64,000 nt of DNA from Desulfovibrio sp. (GCF_009712225.1 NZ_WASP01000005.1:62001-126000), one strand, 5' to 3'. Counted from the first letter of the stretch, positions 25,389 through 33,949 are shown. Numbers and translations are program-made. The notes: generated from the sequence alone by a model not told the origin.

Positions 25389-26843
25389 CTACAAACCGAT
25401 TTTTTTCATCAACTCGTACCAGTGGCCGCGTGATATACCCGCCACCTCGGCGGCCTTGCGCACGTCCTCGCCGCTCAGGTCCCAAACCTGCCGCACATAA
25501 GCTTTTTCGGCCTGCAGTTTCCACTCACGCAGACTGGGCGGATTTTGCCCCTCCACATCCTGCCCTGCCACGTCCTGTACAGACAGGCCGCAACTGGCAG
25601 CTATGCCCGGAACTGCCGCAACCGTGGGTGCAATCTCGCTTGCACCCCCTGGCATGGCAGAAGCCTGCCCCATGCGCCGCCGCACGCAATCGACACGCAT
25701 GTGCGTGGGCAGATGTACGGGCAATAACAGGTCCCCCTTGCCAGCAGTCAAGCAGGCCCGCTGAATGCAGTGGATAAGTTCGCGCACGTTGCCCGGCCAG
25801 GCGTATTCCAGCAGCATGCCCAGGGTATCGTCTGAAAGATTCTTTTCCGGCTGATCGCTGCCAAGGCAAAAACGGGCAATGGCCTGCCGCGCCAGTGCCG
25901 GTATTTCGTCCAGCCTTTCACGCAGAGGCGGAATCACAATGGTGAGGCCCTGCAAGCGATAGAGCAGATCTGAACGAAAGCTGTTTTCCTTGGCCATGAG
26001 TTCCAGATTTTTGTTGGTGGCGGCCACCAGCCTGAAGTCGCTGCTGACCTCGCGCACTTCACCCACAGGGCGAAAACGGCGCTGTTCCAGCGCGCGCAAA
26101 AAAACTCCCTGCATGGGCTGGGGCAGGTCGCCCACTTCGTCCAGAAACAGCGTCCCCTTGTCGGCGGCCAGCAGCAGACCGTCCCGCGCTCTGTCGGCCC
26201 CGGTAAACGCTCCCCGGCTGTGGCCGAAGAGGTGGCTCTCTACCAGAGTTTCAGGCAACGAGGCACAGTCTACCGTGATAAAGGGCTTTGCGGCCCGCGT
26301 GCTGTTGCGAAAGAGCGCCCGGGCAAACAGTTCCTTGCCCACGCCGGTTTCGCCCAGTAAAAGCACGTTTACATCGCTTTTTGCGGCCTGCGCCAGAAGC
26401 TTGAGAGCGCGGCTGATGCCCTGCCCAGAGCCAAGTATATGCCCGCTGTCCACCACCAGTTCTTCGCTGGCCGGCGTGCGGTTTTGCCTGAATTGCAAAA
26501 CCTGTTTCAGACACTGCTCAATATCACGCATCTGCAGGGGCTTGGTCAGAAACTCCCACGCTCCGGAGCGCAGGGCCGCCTCGGCATTGTCGCCATCTCC
26601 ATTGCCGGTAATGACCACCACATCGGGGTTGCCGGGCAAGTGGGCAAAATCGGCCTGATATTCCAGTCCGTTGCCGTCTGGAAGCCAGACATCAAGCAGC
26701 ACAACGTCCACGGGTTCAGCAACCATGCCCAAAGCTTCCTGAATGTTGCCCGCGAGCAGGGCTTCGTGCCCCATACGGTTGCAGACAACCTGCACCATGG
26801 TGCGCATAAGCCCCTCGTCGTCCACCACAAGCACTCTGGCCAT
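25389..26843 (-). CDS. nrfR: sigma-54-dependent response regulator, NrfR-like
   Basis: A 484-residue NtrC-type activator. The receiver (1-115) has the acidic pair in VVDDE, phosphoacceptor D51 in LLDVWLPDGNG and Lys in LTKPL. The AAA+ domain has GETGVGKE at 164-171, the sigma-54-contacting GAFTGA at 211-216 and LFLDEVGDL. The C-terminal helix-turn-helix is VRKAAEVAGISRGHWYELM. It is the partner of the adjacent kinase, and the pair is divergent from nrfHA, as known in Desulfovibrio where this regulator controls nitrite reductase. The sigma-54 promoter of nrfH fits that role. Confidence 0.9.
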   Translation of the reverse strand: MARVLVVDDEGLMRTMVQVVCNRMGHEALLAGNIQEALGMVAEPVDVVLLDVWLPDGNGLEYQADFAHLPGNPDVVVITGNGDGDNAEAALRSGAWEFLTKPLQMRDIEQCLKQVLQFRQNRTPASEELVVDSGHILGSGQGISRALKLLAQAAKSDVNVLLLGETGVGKELFARALFRNSTRAAKPFITVDCASLPETLVESHLFGHSRGAFTGADRARDGLLLAADKGTLFLDEVGDLPQPMQGVFLRALEQRRFRPVGEVREVSSDFRLVAATNKNLELMAKENSFRSDLLYRLQGLTIVIPPLRERLDEIPALARQAIARFCLGSDQPEKNLSDDTLGMLLEYAWPGNVRELIHCIQRACLTAGKGDLLLPVHLPTHMRVDCVRRRMGQASAMPGGASEIAPTVAAVPGIAASCGLSVQDVAGQDVEGQNPPSLREWKLQAEKAYVRQVWDLSGEDVRKAAEVAGISRGHWYELMKKIGL

Positions 26844-26915
26844 CAGTCTGACTCCTTGCGCGTGCGCAGCGCATTGATTGTAGCTGATCCTTTTATTTCC
26901 CTTGCCAGCATCCGC

Positions 26916-29273
26916 TTACTCCGTCGCATCAGCATGCGGCCCTGCCGCCAATGCTGCGTCAGCTTCAAGCATTGCCTCGCGCAGGGCGTGGGCAGCTTCT
27001 GGCAGATGACTGGCAGTGGCGTTTTCTGCCGCTGCGGCTGCCACGCGCAAACGGTCAAGCCGCATGATACCCGCCGAATTTTTACAGGCATGGGCCGTGC
27101 GGCGTATCTGTTCCTCGTCAAGCGCTGCCATGGCGGCATCGAGCGCCACCAGCCGCTCCTGCAGCTCGCCGGCCAGCACATCCACAAGGCTTTTGAGCAC
27201 TACGGCGTCGTTATCCACCGCTTCGAGAGCGGCTTTGCGGTTCCACACTGCGGGCTGGCTGGTGGAGCATTGCGGGTTGCTTGTATCATCAATGGATTTG
27301 GAAGCTTTCCTGTTTTCATTGCTCATTGCGATATTGTCCAGATTCTGCGGTTCTACCTGCTGCGCCGGTGCAGTTTGACCTGTGCCCGTCGCTTTTTTGG
27401 CAGCAACAATTTTTTCCAGCTGGCAACGCAGCTGGGCAAAGCTCAAGGGCTTCAAAAATACGCCGTCAGCGCCAAGAGACTCACATTTTTGCACAAATTC
27501 GATGCTGGCTGTGGCAGTATAGACCACCGCCAGTGTTTCGCGATGAGCCAGGGTTTCACCATTGCGCAGCCCGGCAAGCACTTCGAGCCCGCTTATACCG
27601 GGCAACCGGCTGTCGAGTATGAGCATATCCCACGGCCCCTGACGGGGGTCGCGCAATATCTCGAGCGCCTTTTCGCCGCTGGATACGGTCATGGGTTCCG
27701 CTCCCATGCCCTTGAGCATCTGTCGCAGGGCATAGGCAATGGAGGCGGTGTCTTCCGCAACCAGCACTTTTTTGTCTTGCAGGCTCATGTGTTCACACTG
27801 CATCCCATAATCAGCAGTACAGCCCGCTGGCTGCGACTGGTCGCAGGGTTGCAACAGCACATCGAGCGTAAAGCAGGCCCCCTGCCCCGGGCGTGATGCA
27901 AGCCGCACGTCGCCACCCATCAGCCGAGCCAGCGTGCGCGCAATATTCAGCCCCAAACCTGTTCCGGAAGTGTGGGCGCTGCCGCGCCCGCGCTGAAAAC
28001 TCTCGAACACCCGCACCTGGTCTTCTTCGGCCAGACCAGGACCGGTATCTGTAACCGCAACGGTCAGGCGCAAGCCTTCGGCTGTGTTCTCAATAACTGT
28101 GGCGTAGACCCTTACGGAACCCGAATCCGTGAATTTTACCGCATTGCTGATGATATTGCCCAGAGCCTGTCGCAGACGAAAGCTGTCGCCCACTGCACAG
28201 GCGGGCAGGCTGTTCTCCATGCCCAGGGTAAGCGTGATTTCCTTGCTGTCGGCTATGGGTCGGTACAGATTTACGCAGTCGGCAAGGCACTGGCGCAGGT
28301 CAAAGGGAGCAGCCCGCAGGGCAGGTGTACCCTGTTCCAGCGCCGCGTGGTCCATGATGTCGTTGACCATTTCGCGCAGTGCTTCTGCCGCCTGAACCAG
28401 ATAGGACAGTGCTTTTTTGCGCTCTGCTTCGGGCAGTTCCTTTTTTTGGGCCAGTTCGCTCATGCCCACTATGGCCGTGAGCGGCGTGCGCATGTCGTGG
28501 CTCAGGTGGCCCATAAACGTGCTTTTCATGCGGCTGGCTTCTTCTGCCAGCCAGCGCCGGTGTGTAAGATTGAACGTGATACCGCCGATGGCCAGCACAC
28601 CGGTGACCGCAAGCAGGCCATAGAGCAGCCGCATGTTGTGCAACTGCTTGTCGAGGCTTTTCTGAAAAATTGTGGTGTCCTGGCTAACACTTATACCGCC
28701 CAGCACTTCTCCCACCTGCCTGCCCACATGGCAGCGCAGACAGCTCTGCTGGGCTATAAGAACGCTGAGCAGTCGCAGGCCCTGTTTGCCGCCGTGCTGC
28801 GGCGAGGTGAATACCTCGGGGGTTTCTTCGGCGCAGCGTGACAGTGCTGACCGCTCCCACACGTCGGCCATGTTTTCTGGCCTGAGCGGCGAACTGCTGA
28901 CCACGCTGATGGTCACGCCCTCACGCGAGCTGCGCTCTGCCAGCTGCCGACTCATGTAGGCCGGATTTACCAGCACAAGGGTGCGGCCATCCTGCGTTGT
29001 GACGGTTCGCTCGGATTCCGGCAGCCAGAGATTGGGTTGCCCATATTCACTTTGCGCTACATACACGCCGCCATGTGCAGCATTCCAGTTTCTGGCGTCC
29101 ATTAATTGCTGCGCCATTGTAGAAAGTCGTGTATGCTCCAGTTCGAGGCTGTGTTCGGCGTTGGTCTGCACTGCCTGTCTGTACAACACGCCAGTTAGTA
29201 CCAGCCACGCCAGACTGGCAGCCAGAGCCAACCACGGCATCTTTTTTGATTTTTTTATTGATTCGCGTAGCAT
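26916..29273 (-). CDS. hybrid sensor histidine kinase with a periplasmic c-type heme motif
   Basis: A 785-residue inner-membrane kinase. TM1 is at about 12-31 and TM2 at 216-237. The periplasmic part resembles the Tll0287/DUF3365 domain and carries CLRCH at 178-182, a c-type heme attachment motif. The cytoplasmic part has HisKA with H269 in SHDMRTPL, an ATPase domain with NAVKFTDSG, DTGPGL and GTGLGL, and a receiver with LILDSRLPG. It ends in an HPt domain with the His in TAHACKNSAG. The relay would end on the sigma-54 regulator encoded 72 bp downstream. Facing nrfHA, it probably senses nitrite, NO or redox state through heme. Confidence 0.9.
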   Translation of the reverse strand: MLRESIKKSKKMPWLALAASLAWLVLTGVLYRQAVQTNAEHSLELEHTRLSTMAQQLMDARNWNAAHGGVYVAQSEYGQPNLWLPESERTVTTQDGRTLVLVNPAYMSRQLAERSSREGVTISVVSSSPLRPENMADVWERSALSRCAEETPEVFTSPQHGGKQGLRLLSVLIAQQSCLRCHVGRQVGEVLGGISVSQDTTIFQKSLDKQLHNMRLLYGLLAVTGVLAIGGITFNLTHRRWLAEEASRMKSTFMGHLSHDMRTPLTAIVGMSELAQKKELPEAERKKALSYLVQAAEALREMVNDIMDHAALEQGTPALRAAPFDLRQCLADCVNLYRPIADSKEITLTLGMENSLPACAVGDSFRLRQALGNIISNAVKFTDSGSVRVYATVIENTAEGLRLTVAVTDTGPGLAEEDQVRVFESFQRGRGSAHTSGTGLGLNIARTLARLMGGDVRLASRPGQGACFTLDVLLQPCDQSQPAGCTADYGMQCEHMSLQDKKVLVAEDTASIAYALRQMLKGMGAEPMTVSSGEKALEILRDPRQGPWDMLILDSRLPGISGLEVLAGLRNGETLAHRETLAVVYTATASIEFVQKCESLGADGVFLKPLSFAQLRCQLEKIVAAKKATGTGQTAPAQQVEPQNLDNIAMSNENRKASKSIDDTSNPQCSTSQPAVWNRKAALEAVDNDAVVLKSLVDVLAGELQERLVALDAAMAALDEEQIRRTAHACKNSAGIMRLDRLRVAAAAAENATASHLPEAAHALREAMLEADAALAAGPHADATE

Positions 29274-29296
29274 TGCTCACCTTCTGGTGTGAGTTG

Positions 29297-29310
29297 TCAT
29301 ATTTTTATGA
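29297..29310. promoter_or_regulatory. inverted repeat in the nrf divergent spacer (possible activator site)
   Basis: TCATA-TTTT-TATGA is a perfect 5-bp inverted repeat about 125 bp upstream of the nrfH -24 element. Similar TTATTTTT-centred elements recur at 29317-29329 and near 29381. Such repeated sites at this distance suit binding of a sigma-54 activator. Confidence 0.4.
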
Positions 29311-29336
29311 ATTTGTCTTATTTTTCTGATTTTTTC

Positions 29337-29352
29337 TGTGATAGCAATCACG
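29337..29352 (+). promoter_or_regulatory. CRP/FNR-family binding site upstream of nrfHA
   Basis: TGTGA-TAGCAA-TCACG matches the CRP/FNR-type palindrome with six bases between half sites; the core GTGAT/ATCAC is perfect. In Desulfovibrio the CRP/FNR-family regulator HcpR is known to control nitrogen-stress genes through sites of this type. It lies between the kinase gene and nrfH and could act on either. Confidence 0.6.
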
Positions 29353-29422
29353 TTTTCCCAGTGCATTCTGATTAACCATGTTATTTTTATACTTATTATT
29401 TTTTTAATTTATTTGCGTTTTT

Positions 29423-29438
29423 TGGTACGGTTCTTGTT
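29423..29438 (+). promoter_or_regulatory. sigma-54 (-24/-12) promoter of nrfHA
   Basis: TGGTACG-GTTC-TTGTT fits the consensus TGGCACG-N4-TTGC[AT], with the invariant GG exact and GT in place of GC at -12. It lies 59 bp before the nrfH start codon. A sigma-54 response regulator is encoded next door. Confidence 0.7.
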
Positions 29439-29496
29439 TTCTTGACTGGGTTGCCGCCATTGGGGCGGCACGTTAGGAGCGAGTTAAGGAGGCTCT

Positions 29497-29964
29497 ATGG
29501 GAACACCCCGCAATGGACCATGGCTTAAGGTGCTGTTGGGCGGCGTTGCGGCGGGAATGGTGCTTTTGGGTGTGCTTGCGTACGCCATGACGACAACTGA
29601 CCAGCGACCGTTTTGCTCCAGTTGTCACATAATGCAGGAAGCGGCCGTAACCCAGAAAATGGGTACACATGCCAAGCTTTCCTGTAATGAGTGCCATGCC
29701 CCGCACAATCTGCTGGCCAAGCTGCCGTTCAAAGCCCAGGAAGGCTTACGTGACGTTATCGGCAACATTTCAGGCCACGACATTCCGCGCCCTCTGAGTG
29801 TTCGTACCAAGGATGTGGTTAATGCCAACTGCATGGCCTGCCATAGTCAGACCAATGTAAACGTGGCCAGCATGAACGCCAAACCCTACTGTGTGGATTG
29901 CCACCGGGGTGTTGCCCACATGCGCATGATGCCCATAAGCACAAGGACGGTAGCCAATGACTAA
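29497..29964 (+). CDS. nrfH: NrfH, membrane tetraheme c-type cytochrome, quinol dehydrogenase of nitrite reductase
   Basis: A 155-residue NapC/NirT-family protein with one N-terminal membrane helix (about 10-31). Four c-heme motifs are visible: CSSCH 40-44, CNECH 63-67, CMACH 112-116 and CVDCH 132-136. It takes electrons from menaquinol and passes them to NrfA in the periplasm. AAGGAGG precedes the ATG. It overlaps nrfA by eight bases (ATGACTAA), so the two subunits are translationally coupled. Confidence 0.97.
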   Translation: MGTPRNGPWLKVLLGGVAAGMVLLGVLAYAMTTTDQRPFCSSCHIMQEAAVTQKMGTHAKLSCNECHAPHNLLAKLPFKAQEGLRDVIGNISGHDIPRPLSVRTKDVVNANCMACHSQTNVNVASMNAKPYCVDCHRGVAHMRMMPISTRTVAND

Positions 29965-31540
29965 GAGCAACATACACAAGGCCCTGGGAGCGGCGGCCCT
30001 GCTTGGCATGGTTTTGCTTACGGGCTGTCAGGATGTTTCCACAGACCTCAAACCTCCCAAGTACAAAACCTCCATTCCTGAAAATGCCACCCGCATTTCT
30101 TCGTTCAAGGCGGAATTTCCCCAGCAGTACGCCTCGTATATGAAGAACAACGAAACTTCGGTAATGACGGAATACAAGGGGTCCATTCCCTACCACAAGA
30201 ATGACAACGTCAACCCGTTGCCCAAGGGATTCAAGCACGCTCAGCCCTATCTCAAAAACCTGTGGCTGGGTTACCCCTTTATGTACGAATACAATGAAGC
30301 CCGTGGCCACACTTATGCCATCGAGGACTTTGTAAACATCGACCGCATCAACCGCTTTGCCGCCGACGGCAAGGGCGGCCTGCCCGCCACCTGCTGGAAC
30401 TGCAAAACTCCCAAGATGATGGAATGGGTCAAGCAGTACGGCGATGCTTTCTGGTCCAAGGACGTCAACGAATTCCGCGGCAAGGACAAGATCGACGGCA
30501 TGGACGAAACCATTGGTTGCGCCAACTGCCACGACCCTGTGACCATGGAACTGCGCCCCTACTCCGAGCCTCTCAAGGACTGGCTGAAGCGTAGTGGACA
30601 GGACTGGGCCAAGCTTTCGCGCAACCAGAAGCGTAGCCTCGTGTGCGCCCAGTGCCACGTGGAATACTACTTTACCCACAAGGACAACGGCCCCGCCGCC
30701 AAGCCCGTGTTCCCCTGGGACAACGGCTTCAACCCCGAAGACATGTACCAGTACTACAAGGGTCATGGCCCCAAGGGTGCTGACGGCAAGCCCGGTCCGT
30801 TCTCTGACTGGACGCACGCCGCTTCAAAGGTTGGCATGGTCAAGATGCAGCATCCTGACTACGAAATGTTCCAGGATGGCCCCCACGGCGCCGCTGGCGT
30901 AGCCTGCGCCGACTGCCACATGCCCTACATGCGTGAAGGCGGCAAGAAGGTTTCCAGCCACTGGATGACCTCACCTCTCAAGGATCCGGAACTGCGCGCA
31001 TGCCGCCAGTGCCATGCCGACAAGACTGCCGACTACCTGCGCAGCCGCGTGGAATACACGCAAAAGAAGGCCTTTGACCAGTTGCTCAAGGCCCAGGAAA
31101 TCTCGGTCAAGGCCCATGAAGCTGTTCGCCTTGCCAATGGCTACGAAGGCAAGCGTTCGCCCGATTATGACGCGCTCATGACCGAAGCCCGCGAAATGGT
31201 CCGCAAGGGCCAGCTGTTCTGGGATTATGTTTCTGCAGAAAACAGCGTTGGTTTCCACAACCCTGCCAAGACGCTTGATACGCTCATGACCTCCATGGAA
31301 TGCAGCCAGAAGGCTGTTGACCTTGCCACCAAGGCCACGGAATTTGGCATTGCAGAGCAGCTTGCCAAGGACATCAAGGAAACGGTGCCCCCGATTCTTG
31401 AAATGAGCCGCAAGTTGCAGCAGGACCCCGAGTTCCTCAAGAAGAACCCCTGGACCAAGCTGCTGCCCGCTCTGCCCAAGGCAGACCAGGTATGGGATGG
31501 CCAGACCCGCATTACCTCTGAGGCCAAGCCCGCCCAGTAA
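29957..31540 (+). CDS. nrfA: NrfA, pentaheme cytochrome c nitrite reductase (ammonia-forming)
   Basis: A 527-residue periplasmic enzyme that reduces nitrite to ammonia with six electrons. The active-site heme motif is the special CWNCK at 146-150 with Lys as ligand. Four normal motifs follow: CANCH, CAQCH, CADCH and CRQCH. The signal sequence ends in LLTGC, a lipobox, so the protein is probably lipid-anchored beside NrfH. In sulfate reducers NrfHA mainly detoxifies nitrite that would block sulfite reductase. A terminator follows the gene. Confidence 0.98.
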   Translation: MTKSNIHKALGAAALLGMVLLTGCQDVSTDLKPPKYKTSIPENATRISSFKAEFPQQYASYMKNNETSVMTEYKGSIPYHKNDNVNPLPKGFKHAQPYLKNLWLGYPFMYEYNEARGHTYAIEDFVNIDRINRFAADGKGGLPATCWNCKTPKMMEWVKQYGDAFWSKDVNEFRGKDKIDGMDETIGCANCHDPVTMELRPYSEPLKDWLKRSGQDWAKLSRNQKRSLVCAQCHVEYYFTHKDNGPAAKPVFPWDNGFNPEDMYQYYKGHGPKGADGKPGPFSDWTHAASKVGMVKMQHPDYEMFQDGPHGAAGVACADCHMPYMREGGKKVSSHWMTSPLKDPELRACRQCHADKTADYLRSRVEYTQKKAFDQLLKAQEISVKAHEAVRLANGYEGKRSPDYDALMTEAREMVRKGQLFWDYVSAENSVGFHNPAKTLDTLMTSMECSQKAVDLATKATEFGIAEQLAKDIKETVPPILEMSRKLQQDPEFLKKNPWTKLLPALPKADQVWDGQTRITSEAKPAQ

Positions 31541-31594
31541 TCCAACTCAAATGCGAGGCCTTTGCCCGGCAAGGGCCTCGCACAGTTTCTCCGT

Positions 31595-31634
31595 ACGCAC
31601 AGGCCCTGCGCAAGTGGGGCCTGTGTGCGTTTTT
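31595..31634 (+). terminator. rho-independent terminator of nrfHA
   Basis: ACGCACAGGCCC pairs with GGGCCTGTGTGCGT with a two-base bulge and is followed by a T run. A second GC-rich hairpin without a T run lies just before it at 31552-31582. Confidence 0.8.
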
Positions 31635-31770
31635 GTCCTCTGGTAAATTGCTTCGGGCAATTACTGCTTTCAATTGCAAAAGTTTTTTGCTCTGTTATGC
31701 CTATCATGCTCATATCAGGCACGTTATTTGCTTAATTCTTTGCAGCACCCAGAGTGTTAAGTTTTTGACA

Positions 31771-31790
31771 TTTGCAGATTAATCTGCAAA
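31771..31790. promoter_or_regulatory. perfect 20-bp palindrome upstream of the NlpC/P60 gene
   Basis: TTTGCAGATTAATCTGCAAA is its own reverse complement. It directly follows TTGACA (31765-31770), which could be a -35 hexamer, and ends 16 bp before the first start codon. This is the arrangement of an operator overlapping a promoter. The regulator is unknown; the MerR-like protein at 32556 is one nearby candidate. Confidence 0.6.
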
Positions 31791-31806
31791 CACGGCAGGT
31801 TGCAGC

Positions 31807-32310
31807 ATGGAAGCAGCAATGCACACACACAATTGGCGCATTTGGCGCAACATGGCTCTTCTCCTGGTTTGCGCCGTTCTTCTGACAGCGTGCGGCGCAT
31901 TCAGGTCTGCGCCAGATTCTGGCCCTGCGCCCGAATCTGCCCGCAAGGCGGTAAAAACGGCTTACACCCAGATGGGCAAAAAGTATCGGCCAGGCGGAGC
32001 TTCTCCACAAAAGGGCTTTGACTGTTCAGGTCTTATCTGGTGGGCATACCGCGAAAACGGCGTAAAGGTGCCGCGTATCACCACCGACCAGGCCAACGCA
32101 GGACAGAAGATTTCCCTTTCTGACGCCAGACAGGGTGATATTCTCGTTTTCCGCACAGGTTCCGGACCGCGCGGCTTGCACACAGGCATTTACGCCGGTG
32201 GCAATTCATTTATCCACAGCCCGCGACGGGGTGAAAATGTGCGTGTGGAAAGCCTTGAGGTTCCATACTGGCGCAACAAGCTTATTGCCGTGCGCAGGGT
32301 GGTGTACTGA
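31807..32310 (+). CDS. NlpC/P60 family lipoprotein (C40 peptidase)
   Basis: A 167-residue exported lipoprotein with signal LLVCAVLLTACG, where the lipobox Cys is about residue 29. The NlpC/P60 domain carries the catalytic Cys in GFDCSGLIWW, His in LHTGIYAGG and the third polar residue in FIHSPRRGE. Such enzymes cut stem peptides of peptidoglycan between gamma-glutamyl and diamino acid residues. The first ATG (31807) and a second at 31819 are both possible. A single-gene unit is likely: a palindromic operator lies before it and a terminator after. Confidence 0.92.
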   Translation: MEAAMHTHNWRIWRNMALLLVCAVLLTACGAFRSAPDSGPAPESARKAVKTAYTQMGKKYRPGGASPQKGFDCSGLIWWAYRENGVKVPRITTDQANAGQKISLSDARQGDILVFRTGSGPRGLHTGIYAGGNSFIHSPRRGENVRVESLEVPYWRNKLIAVRRVVY

Positions 32311-32349
32311 TTCGCAGTATCGCCACTGCGCAATGGCGCAACAACTTTC

Positions 32350-32390
32350 AAAGGCGGTAACGGCATTGCCTGTACCGCCTTTTCTGTTTG
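32350..32390 (+). terminator. rho-independent terminator after the NlpC/P60 gene
   Basis: AAAGGCGGTA (32350-32359) pairs with TACCGCCTTT (32373-32382), followed by TCTGTTT. The hairpin starts 40 bp past the stop codon. Confidence 0.8.
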
Positions 32391-32555
32391 CTGACTTGCT
32401 ATTAAATTTTGTTTGGAGTATTTCAAAAAGAATTATTTCGGAATCACTTTGTTGCTGATTTCCGCTTCTGCCCACTCCCCTCATTTTATTCAATTTGCCG
32501 GGTTACGACCTGCCAGATCGACTGGTGGTGTACCTTTACCGGTACGGGAGGAAAC

Positions 32556-33137
32556 ATGGCACGCAAGGCTGCTGTAGCTGAAAGCCTGTTGAGTATTGCG
32601 GATATTTCACGCCATTTTTCCCTGCCAGAATCCACTACCCGCTATTACTGCAAGCGCTTTGCGCAATTTATCCCCAGTGTGGGTGATGGCCGAAGAAGAC
32701 GCTATAGGCGCGAAACGCTCGACGTTATTTCCGCAATACTCGAGCAGATGCAAAAATCGCGCACGGCTGCGGCTGTGGAGGATGCGCTTTCCGCGCGCTT
32801 TCCCCGTAACGCCGTGGCGGTTGCGGATACCGCACCTGCGCACGAAGTTTCTGATCTTGCGGTAGCCAACGAATTTTTTCCTTCTGCCGCACTGCAGATT
32901 CTAGAGCGGCAGACCAGCGCCATCGAGGGCATCGCCCACCTGCTACAGCTGGTGGTGCAACGCCTGCCGGTAGCAGGTAATGCGGCCCCGCCAGAAGTGG
33001 GCGAACTGCGGCAAGAGGTAGCCAACCTGCGTACCCTGCTCGACGCCTCAGAAAAAACGCAGCAGGCCGATCTTGACCAGCTGCGCACGTGGATGACCAA
33101 AGTAATCCGCAATCGCGGAAACACCAGTCAGCAATAA
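32556..33137 (+). CDS. MerR-type helix-turn-helix protein with C-terminal coiled coil
   Basis: The product has 193 residues from MARKAAVAES; GGGAGGAAAC precedes this ATG. Residues 8-75 look like a MerR-type winged helix: LLSIADISRHFSLPESTTRY, then FIPSVGDGRRRRYRRETLDV. The rest has no ligand domain. After an Ala-rich linker comes LQILERQTSAIEGIAHLL and a heptad-like helix, LRQEVANLRTLLDASEKTQQ. This build, an HTH plus coiled coil, is common among small nucleoid- or plasmid-type regulators, so the target is unclear. It is flanked by terminators and stands alone. Confidence 0.75.
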   Translation: MARKAAVAESLLSIADISRHFSLPESTTRYYCKRFAQFIPSVGDGRRRRYRRETLDVISAILEQMQKSRTAAAVEDALSARFPRNAVAVADTAPAHEVSDLAVANEFFPSAALQILERQTSAIEGIAHLLQLVVQRLPVAGNAAPPEVGELRQEVANLRTLLDASEKTQQADLDQLRTWMTKVIRNRGNTSQQ

Positions 33138-33148
33138 ACACATTTGCC

Positions 33149-33188
33149 AAAAAAAGAGCAGACCGTTGATGCGGTCTGCTCTTTTTTT
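33149..33188 (+). terminator. rho-independent terminator after the MerR-like gene
   Basis: A 16-bp perfect stem (33149-33164 with 33173-33188) has an eight-base loop and flanking A and T tracts. Confidence 0.9.
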
Positions 33189-33189
33189 G

Positions 33190-33484
33190 CGTCACGTTGC
33201 GCTTTTGGGTATCACAGCAGGCACACCTGCCCCCGCATAAAAGCGTATCTGGCTATGATTGCGGCAAAGCTTGTCGAGCTGCGCTATTGATGCGGATACG
33301 TCGCCGTATGCCTTGAAATGGGTCTGGTGTTGGTTTTAAGCGCAGAACCAGGGATATCCTGAAAGCACTGTACAAACACTTTTACAGGCTGCCCTGTCCT
33401 TTTTAAGCCTGTTCTGTGTGCTGTGGTCGGGTTGCGATCAAAAACCATTTATTGATGGCGCGGTCCCGCGCCCAACCAGCAGGC
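33190..33484. other. intergenic region with no supported gene
   Basis: About 295 bp between the MerR-like gene and the convergent GNAT gene. The only clear structure is a perfect GGCGCGG-TC-CCGCGCC hairpin at 33457-33472, 13 bp past the GNAT stop codon. It is followed on the minus strand by an AT stretch ending in GGTTTTTG and may be a weak terminator for that gene. Confidence 0.4.
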
Positions 33485-33946
33485 CTACACCCTTTCCAGC
33501 CAGACCAGAGGAACACCGGTTGCGGTTGTGCTTTTCTTGAATGGCCTGAAACCAAACCTTCCGTACAACCGCAGGTTGCGCTCGCTTCTGGTACTGGTAA
33601 ACAGCACCAGCCGGTTGGTCTGCCCCTGTTTTTTTACATGGGCAATTATGGCTTCAAGCAAGGCTGAACCACAGCCTCTGCCCTGCCACTGCGGCAGCAC
33701 TGCCAGCCTACCGATATAAAAACCGTCCGAAGCCAAATGGCCCCGGACGGTTCCCACAAGTGCTCCGCCGTCATTCACGGCCTTGAGTATGATGCCCTTG
33801 CGCAAGTCTTCTGCAAGTTCATCAAGCGTCTGGGTCATGGGCGGGATATTCCAGTCATTTACCAGCTGCGCCTCGGCCGTAAAAGCAGCCTTTTGCAATG
33901 CCAGAATTCCGGACAGATCCTGCTGGCGCACCGGCAGTATGTTCAT
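33485..33946 (-). CDS. GNAT family N-acetyltransferase
   Basis: A 153-residue cytoplasmic acetyltransferase. The acetyl-CoA pyrophosphate loop is RLAVLPQWQGRGCGSALLEA, fitting the Q/RxxGxG/A motif of the family. The C-terminal NLRLYGRFGFRPFKKS is the usual last strand-helix element. The acceptor is unknown. It starts three bases after the stop of the DsbA-like gene, so the pair is probably co-transcribed, with the lone receiver further upstream. Confidence 0.88.
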   Translation of the reverse strand: MNILPVRQQDLSGILALQKAAFTAEAQLVNDWNIPPMTQTLDELAEDLRKGIILKAVNDGGALVGTVRGHLASDGFYIGRLAVLPQWQGRGCGSALLEAIIAHVKKQGQTNRLVLFTSTRSERNLRLYGRFGFRPFKKSTTATGVPLVWLERV

Positions 33947-33949
33947 TCT

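Noticed and set aside
26439-27896. Open frame of 485 codons antisense to the nrf kinase and regulator
   Set aside because: Both genes opposite it have complete domain sets; this frame has none.
32210-32218. Consensus DnaA box TTATCCACA
   Set aside because: It lies inside the NlpC/P60 coding sequence, alone and far from dnaA, so it is probably a chance match.
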